This document shows, one piece after another, positions 61,923 through 64,000 of a DNA stretch of 64,000 nucleotides. The notes beneath the pieces are model-generated. The model was not told the origin of the DNA. It saw only the letters and a program-made list of their open reading frames with translations, and ran no database searches. A program made the position numbers and the translations under genes. Numbering within the stretch: position 1 is the stretch's first letter; every line of letters begins with the position of its first letter. This DNA is from Rhizobium sp. 16-488-2b (GTDB lineage: Bacteria > Pseudomonadota > Alphaproteobacteria > Rhizobiales > Rhizobiaceae), in contig NZ_JAGHMF010000027.1 in assembly GCF_017741815.1 (NCBI RefSeq), forward strand, positions 1 through 64,000. Reading direction: 5' to 3'.

Positions 61923-62819
61923 TTGCAACTTCCCCGCCGTTTTTTGCCTCCGCTTTCCTGGCTGGCCGCCTTTGAGGCGGCTGCTCGAACTGGAAGTGTT
62001 ACCCTGGCGGCCAAAGAATTGAACCTCACTCAGAGCGCTGTCAGTCGACAGATCCGCGCGCTGGAGGATCAACTCGGCGTGGAGCTCTTTCACAGGGAAA
62101 AGCAGACGATCAAATTGACGATCGGAGGAGAGGGGTACGCCCGTGAAATTCGCGACGCTCTCTTCAAGATCAGCGCGGCTTCGCTCAATCTCCGGGCAAA
62201 TCCCTATGGAGGGACGCTTAATCTCGCAATCCTCCCGACATTCGGCACGCGGTGGCTCGCACCGCGTCTTCCGGAGTTCCTGGCACAGAATCCGGGCATA
62301 ACGATTAATCTCGTCACAAAAATCACCGCGTTCGATTTCCGTTTGGAACCTGTCGACGCTGCGATTCATTTCGGCCGACCAGAGTGGAGCAGCGGGGAGT
62401 TGGCGCTGCTTCGTCACGAGATCGTGGTGCCAGCCTGCAGTCCGCAACTGCGGGATCAGTTCGAATTTTCGGAGCCGGCCGATGTTCGGAAGGCGCCTCT
62501 CCTGCATCTTTCCAGCCGACCAGATGCCTGGGAGCGTTGGATGGTGATCAATGGCGTATCGCCCGATTCCGTCCATGGCATGCTCTTCGATCAGTTCGCA
62601 ACGGCAACTCAAGCTGCGGTTGCCGGCGTTGGGGTTGCATTGCTGCCGAGGTTTCTTATCGAGGAAGAGCTGGCGTCTGGGAAGCTGGTATGTGCCCTCG
62701 ACCTCCAGATGAAAAGCGCAGAGGCATACTATCTTGTTTGGCCCTCCGATCGTGCTTCGCATCCTCCGCTGCAGGCTTTCAAGAAATGGATTCTAGCGGA
62801 GACAGCGGATCAACGTTGA
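61923..62819 (+). CDS. LysR-family regulator
   Basis: 298 residues, TTG start. HTH LAAFEAAARTGSVTLAAKELNLTQSAVSRQIRAL (parts), substrate domain with AIHFGRPEWSSG. It is 11 bp after the FAD oxidase and upstream of the HglS-like gene, thus probably controls both. Confidence 0.9.
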   Translation: MQLPRRFLPPLSWLAAFEAAARTGSVTLAAKELNLTQSAVSRQIRALEDQLGVELFHREKQTIKLTIGGEGYAREIRDALFKISAASLNLRANPYGGTLNLAILPTFGTRWLAPRLPEFLAQNPGITINLVTKITAFDFRLEPVDAAIHFGRPEWSSGELALLRHEIVVPACSPQLRDQFEFSEPADVRKAPLLHLSSRPDAWERWMVINGVSPDSVHGMLFDQFATATQAAVAGVGVALLPRFLIEEELASGKLVCALDLQMKSAEAYYLVWPSDRASHPPLQAFKKWILAETADQR

Positions 62820-62942
62820 TTGGTCCTATTCCCAAGCGGAATGACATCTGACGGATCGATTGATTGCTGTTGGCATTTTCCGGATGAATACTCCTCTGCA
62901 TCATGAGCCCCGGGAATGAGGGCATCGACAGAGGAGGCCGTT

Positions 62943-64000
62943 ATGACAACGCAATTCGCGCATCCCGACGACATTCGTACACGCTTTTCCAAAGCGATGT
63001 CCGAGATGTATCGCAATGAGGTGCCGCAATATGGGACCTTGATGGAACTCGTTTCGGACGTGAACGATGCGACATTGGCGAATGATCCTGCGCTTCAGGA
63101 GGCGATGGTCAGAAATGACGAGCTGGATCGTCTTGATATCGAGCGTCACGGCGCGATCCGTCTCGGGACGGCTGAAGAGCTGTTCAATATCCGGCGCGTT
63201 TTCGCGGTCATGGGAATGTATCCGGTAGGATACTACGACCTTTCGGTTGCCGGCATTCCCGTCCACTCAACGGCGTTTCGTCCGGTTGACGATAAAGCGT
63301 TGAGCCGCAATCCTTTCCGTGTGTTCACGTCGCTCCTTCGTCTCGAACTCATCGAGGACGAAGCCCTTCGTGCCGAGGCCGCCGAGATTCTCGGGCGCCG
63401 GCAGATCTTCACGGCGCCGGCTTTGGCTCTGGTTGAGAAGGCCGAGGCAGACGGCGGCCTGAGCGATGCCGACGCCGACGATTTCGTCCGCGAGGCCCTT
63501 GAGACATTTCGCTGGCACAACGATGCCACCGTTACGCTTGCCGCATACAAACGCCTTCATGATGCCCATCGCCTTATCGCCGACGTCGTGAGCTTCAAAG
63601 GGCCGCACATCAACCACCTGACACCGCGCACGCTCGATATCGATGCCGTCCAGGCAGAAATGCCGAAGCGCGGGATTTCCCCTAAGGCCGTAATCGAGGG
63701 GCCGCCGCGGCGCAAATGCGCGATCCTCCTGCGTCAGACGAGTTTCAAGGCCTTGGAAGAGGGCATCAATTTCAAGCCGTCCGAGGACCAGCAGTCGAGC
63801 GGAATGCACACCGCGCGATTCGGCGAGATCGAGCAGCGCGGTGTCGCGCTGACTCCGAAGGGCCGCAAGCTTTACGACGATCTTCTTGCGGCGGTCCGGC
63901 GCGATGTACAGGTCGGGGCATCCGGAGGTAAGTCAAAAGACTACAATGTCCAACTGACCGAGACCTTCGGTGAGTTTCCCGACGAATGGGCCGATCTGCG
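62943..64000 (+). CDS. hglS: 2-oxoadipate dioxygenase/decarboxylase, HglS/YdcJ (DUF1338), 3' part missing
   Basis: Open to the right edge (352 codons of about 450-470). It shows ERHGAIRLGT with H69 and R73, GMYPVGYYDLSVAGIPVHSTAFRP and PHINHLTPRTLDID with H225, then E295 in ARFGEIEQRG. In Pseudomonas HglS the metal ligands are two His and one Glu at about the same places, so the site looks intact. It converts 2-oxoadipate to D-2-hydroxyglutarate. GAGGAGG ribosome site before the ATG. Confidence 0.9.
   Translation, partial: MTTQFAHPDDIRTRFSKAMSEMYRNEVPQYGTLMELVSDVNDATLANDPALQEAMVRNDELDRLDIERHGAIRLGTAEELFNIRRVFAVMGMYPVGYYDLSVAGIPVHSTAFRPVDDKALSRNPFRVFTSLLRLELIEDEALRAEAAEILGRRQIFTAPALALVEKAEADGGLSDADADDFVREALETFRWHNDATVTLAAYKRLHDAHRLIADVVSFKGPHINHLTPRTLDIDAVQAEMPKRGISPKAVIEGPPRRKCAILLRQTSFKALEEGINFKPSEDQQSSGMHTARFGEIEQRGVALTPKGRKLYDDLLAAVRRDVQVGASGGKSKDYNVQLTETFGEFPDEWADL

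Noticed and set aside
1..64000. CRISPR arrays, tRNA and rRNA genes
   Set aside because: No regularly spaced direct repeats of 24-37 bp, no cloverleaf and no rRNA-like stretch were seen.

Overview
The window reads as part of a large repABC-type plasmid (or chromid) of a Rhizobiaceae bacterium (Agrobacterium/Rhizobium group). The evidence is an intact repA-repB-repC cassette with its antisense RNA, a divergent TraI-type homoserine-lactone synthase cut by the left edge, the integrase/DUF1612 gene pair common on rhizobial plasmids, an IS21-family element, and a long run of catabolic genes with alphaproteobacterial character.

Layout. (1) 1-4.6 kb: traI (partial), a palindrome-rich control region, and repA, repB, ctRNA and repC. 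(2) 4.7-9.9 kb: an unrecognised nuclease-like gene with a DUF4062 gene, then a tyrosine recombinase divergent from an RHE_PE00001-type (DUF1612) gene. (3) 10.0-30.9 kb: a dense defence-type island. It holds a Shedu nuclease translationally coupled to a 1641-residue STAND ATPase that carries its own Mrr/Cap4-like nuclease domain, followed by a Cys-rich protein; a HEPN-like gene; an IS21 element; four genes that include a PD-(D/E)XK-like protein, a trypsin-like protease and a HEPN protein; a three-component ABC (Rad50-like ATPase, winged-helix middle protein, REase-like effector) system; and a helicase-nuclease with a small winged-helix protein. Nearly all of these lie on the minus strand. (4) 31.2-37.7 kb: a flavoprotein with a replaced C-terminus, a GntR regulator, a polar amino-acid ABC transporter and an SDR. 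(5) 38.1-52.5 kb: an IclR-linked catabolic cluster with an intradiol dioxygenase pair, a DUF849 enzyme, an aminotransferase, a CoA-transferase, an SMP-30 protein, a DapA-like enzyme, a three-subunit opine/hydroxyproline-oxidase-like flavoenzyme and an SDR, then a two-component system next to a secreted GlcG/HbpS-like protein. (6) 53.0-59.2 kb: a one-carbon demethylation module (PurU, EtfA, EtfB, dimethylglycine/sarcosine-dehydrogenase-like enzyme, LysR regulator). (7) 59.2-64.0 kb: DUF3422, a FAD amine oxidase, a LysR regulator and the start of an HglS-type 2-oxoadipate dioxygenase, which suggests lysine/pipecolate catabolism.

The strongest candidates for something undescribed are the coupled Shedu + STAND-nuclease + Cys-rich operon (10.0-16.9 kb) and the overlapping protease + HEPN pair with its two downstream genes (20.3-23.2 kb). 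A second notable signal is a matching 16-bp palindrome at two divergent promoters of the IclR cluster, placed over probable -10 boxes. All functions here were assigned by reading motifs; no database search was run.
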